A stretch of 5,424 nucleotides of DNA from Candidatus Falkowiibacteriota bacterium (GTDB taxonomy: Bacteria > Patescibacteriota > Patescibacteriia > Patescibacteriales > WJLG01): positions 1 through 5,424 of the forward strand of contig WJLG01000072.1 in NCBI GenBank assembly GCA_014728685.1. Reading direction: 5' to 3'. The position numbers and the translations under genes were made by a program. The notes below the pieces were generated by a model, which saw only the letters and a program-made list of their open reading frames with translations, was not told the origin of the DNA and ran no database searches. The first letter of the stretch is position 1; each line of letters begins with the position of its first letter. Positions 3,402 through 5,424 of this stretch are shown in pieces.

Positions 3402-5424
3402 ATGTTTAACAAATTCACTACCAAATCCCAAGAAGCTATTATAAACGCTCAGATATTGGCCCAGGAGAACGGCCAAGCAAATATCGAAGCTTTGCATCTT
3501 CTGGCTGCTTTGCTTGAGCAGAATGAAAGCTTGGTCAGGCCGATATTGGACAAACTCAAAGTCGACCCCGAAACCATGAAGGATCGGATCTTTAGCGATA
3601 TTTCCAAATTGCGCAAAACCGATCTTGGAAATAACTCCAGCTTCCCTGCTGAGGATCAGATCAGCGCTGTCTCCGGCACCGCCGAAGTGGCTATGGTATT
3701 GGAAAGAAGCAAGAAAGAAGCGGATAAAATGCATGATGAATTCATCTCGACCGAGCATATTCTGCTGTCTTTGGTCGGCATCAAGTCTAAGGCGCAAAAT
3801 ATCCTATTGGATGAAGGCGTGAGCTATGAAGGAATATCCAATATCCTAAAAGAATTGCGCGGAAACAATACCATTACTGATCCGGATCCGGAGAATAAAT
3901 ATAAAGTTTTGGAAAAATATACCATCGATCTGACCGAGCAGGCCAAAACTAAAAAGCTCGACCCGGTGATCGGACGCGACAGCGAGATCAGGCGGGTGAT
4001 GCAGGTTCTTCTACGGCGCACCAAGAACAATCCGGTCTTGATCGGCGAAGCCGGCACCGGAAAAACCGCCATTGTCGAAGGTCTGGCCCAAAGAATAATC
4101 TCTCATGATGTACCGGAAAATCTAAAGAATAAACGGATAGTCAGCTTGGATCTGGGTGCTCTTGTTGCCGGCGCCAAATTCCGCGGTGAATTCGAAGACA
4201 GGCTGAAAGCTGTCATCAAAGAGATCGATGCTCATAACGGCGAGATCATATTATTTATCGACGAATTACATACTTTGGTCGGCACCGGCGCTTCGGAAGG
4301 GGCTATGGACGCTTCGAATATGCTCAAACCCGCATTAGCCAGGGGCAGGATCAGAACTATCGGCGCTACCACCACTAAGGAATATCAAAAATACATAGAA
4401 AAAGACGCGGCTTTGGAAAGGCGCTTCCAACCCATACAAGTGGCTGAACCGGCTATCGAAGATACTATCGATATCCTGCGCGGGATCAAGGAAAAATACG
4501 AAGTACATCATGGCATCAGGATAACTGATGAAGCTTTGATCGCGGCTGCCAAGCTGTCGGTGCGCTATATTTCCGACCGCTCTCTGCCGGATAAGGCTAT
4601 CGACCTGATAGACGAAGCTACTTCGGCCTTGAGAATGGAAGTTGACTCAACTCCGGAAGATCTGGATAAGATGAAAAGAGAGATCAGACGCCTGGAGATC
4701 AATAAGGCCGGACTTTCTTCCGAAAGAAAAAAGGATGAGAAAAAACTGACTGGCATAAATAAAGAGCTTGAAGAGCTGAAGGAAAAGGCCAATCAATTCG
4801 AGCTGCATTGGAATAATGAAAAAGAGATAATCGCCAAGATCAGGCAGTCGAAAAGAAAGATAGATGAACTAAAAGCCCGCTCCGAGATCATAGAAAGATC
4901 CGGCGATGACTTGGTCAAAGTAGCCGAGATCCGCTATAGCCAGATCCCGGAATTGGAAAAGATCGTTAAGAAACAAGAAGCGGAACTGGCTAAGATCCAA
5001 AAGAACGGCCAAAGCATCCTTAAGGAAGAGATCGATGCCGAGGATATAGCCAAAGTCATTTCCCGCTGGACCGGAATTCCGGTGTCCAAGATGCTTGAAT
5101 CAGAGATGAAAAAACTGGTCCACACCGAAGAAGAGCTTAAAAAGCGAGTGGTGGGCCAAGATGATGCCATTGGCGCGGTTGCCAACGCCCTGAGGCGCTC
5201 ACGAGCCGGCATTAGCGAGGAAGACAAGCCGATCGGCTCTTTCTTATTCGTCGGTCCGACCGGAGTCGGAAAAACAGAACTGGCCAAAGCCCTGGCCGGG
5301 TTCATGTTCAATGATGAAAGTTCCCTGATCCGCCTGGATATGAGCGAATACATGGAAAAGCATTCTATCGCCAAGATCATCGGCTCCCCTCCCGGATATG
5401 TCGGCCATGAAGAAGGCGGACAGC
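3402..5424 (+). CDS. clpB: ClpB (Hsp100) protein disaggregase, first 674 residues (3' end outside window)
   Basis: ClpB is a hexameric cytoplasmic AAA+ machine that threads aggregated proteins through its pore, working with DnaK. Seen here: an N-domain (about 1-150), the linker YTIDLTEQA, LDPVIGRD (186-193), and NBD1 with Walker A GEAGTGKT (215-222), pore loop GAKFRGEFEDR (F260 where E. coli has Tyr), Walker B FIDELH (285-290, catalytic E288) and Arg fingers R340-R341. A long coiled-coil middle domain (about 410-540), with RYSQIPELEK near its end, marks ClpB rather than ClpA or ClpC. NBD2 then begins: Walker A GPTGVGKT (618-625) and pore motif GYVGH (665-669). About 190 residues of a usual 860 are beyond the window. 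The ATG at 3402 matches the family N-terminus; its SD is weak or absent. A sigma-70 promoter with CIRCE upstream indicates HrcA-controlled heat induction. No break or missing catalytic residue is seen. Confidence 0.98.
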   Translation, partial: MFNKFTTKSQEAIINAQILAQENGQANIEALHLLAALLEQNESLVRPILDKLKVDPETMKDRIFSDISKLRKTDLGNNSSFPAEDQISAVSGTAEVAMVLERSKKEADKMHDEFISTEHILLSLVGIKSKAQNILLDEGVSYEGISNILKELRGNNTITDPDPENKYKVLEKYTIDLTEQAKTKKLDPVIGRDSEIRRVMQVLLRRTKNNPVLIGEAGTGKTAIVEGLAQRIISHDVPENLKNKRIVSLDLGALVAGAKFRGEFEDRLKAVIKEIDAHNGEIILFIDELHTLVGTGASEGAMDASNMLKPALARGRIRTIGATTTKEYQKYIEKDAALERRFQPIQVAEPAIEDTIDILRGIKEKYEVHHGIRITDEALIAAAKLSVRYISDRSLPDKAIDLIDEATSALRMEVDSTPEDLDKMKREIRRLEINKAGLSSERKKDEKKLTGINKELEELKEKANQFELHWNNEKEIIAKIRQSKRKIDELKARSEIIERSGDDLVKVAEIRYSQIPELEKIVKKQEAELAKIQKNGQSILKEEIDAEDIAKVISRWTGIPVSKMLESEMKKLVHTEEELKKRVVGQDDAIGAVANALRRSRAGISEEDKPIGSFLFVGPTGVGKTELAKALAGFMFNDESSLIRLDMSEYMEKHSIAKIIGSPPGYVGHEEGGQ

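Noticed and set aside
4934..5380. 148-codon open frame antisense to clpB
   Set aside because: It lies wholly opposite the conserved clpB frame, its product is a low-complexity Ser/Leu-rich sequence without family features, and no start signals were noted. It is a shadow of clpB, as are those at 3387-3797, 3824-4072 and 4565-4792.
1..5424. CRISPR array, tRNA or rRNA genes, insertion sequence or phage attachment site
   Set aside because: I saw no spaced direct repeats, no tRNA-like cloverleaf in the short spacers, no transposase and no terminal inverted repeats. The window reads as ordinary chromosomal genes.

Overview
The window carries five protein-coding genes. Two are cut by the window edges: gltX at the left edge and clpB at the right edge. 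Coding DNA has moderate GC, while the spacers between genes are short and very AT-rich. The genes are compact and standard TAA/TGA stops are used. Two small proteins belong to no family I recognise, and one protein is an unusual two-domain fusion. Together with start sites that mix strong Shine-Dalgarno (SD) sequences with none at all, this suggests a bacterium with a streamlined genome, possibly of the Patescibacteria (CPR) type. That placement is inference. What the sequence firmly shows is a bacterium with sigma-70-type promoters and an HrcA/CIRCE-type heat-shock operator.

Layout, left to right. At 1-998 (minus) lies the N-terminal two thirds of glutamyl-tRNA synthetase (gltX), with its own putative promoter and a leader made of degenerate 8-bp tandem repeats (1012-1051). 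A minus-strand intrinsic terminator (1081-1116) separates it from a two-gene minus-strand operon. That operon is a WecG/TagA/CpsF glycosyltransferase fused in frame to an RppH-like Nudix domain (1567-2775), followed 16 bp later by a 134-residue protein of unknown function (1146-1550). The fusion gene has a perfect TATAAT box placed so that its mRNA would begin at or next to the ATG. Just upstream is a second minus-strand terminator (2800-2835), which ends a one-gene unit for a 108-residue helical protein of unknown function (2848-3174). At 3175-3401 a compact divergent control region holds back-to-back sigma-70 promoters. One drives the 108-residue gene leftward. The other drives clpB rightward and is followed at its start site by a near-perfect CIRCE operator (3303-3329). 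From 3402 to the right edge is the ClpB disaggregase: N-domain, first AAA+ domain, middle coiled coil and the start of the second AAA+ domain.

How the parts fit: clpB is very probably a heat-inducible gene repressed by HrcA. The small divergent gene shares the control region but the operator does not cover its promoter. The fusion gene points to cell-envelope glycopolymer synthesis with an attached nucleotide or RNA pyrophosphohydrolase-like module. The most novel items are this fusion, its probable leaderless start, and the two uncharacterised small proteins.
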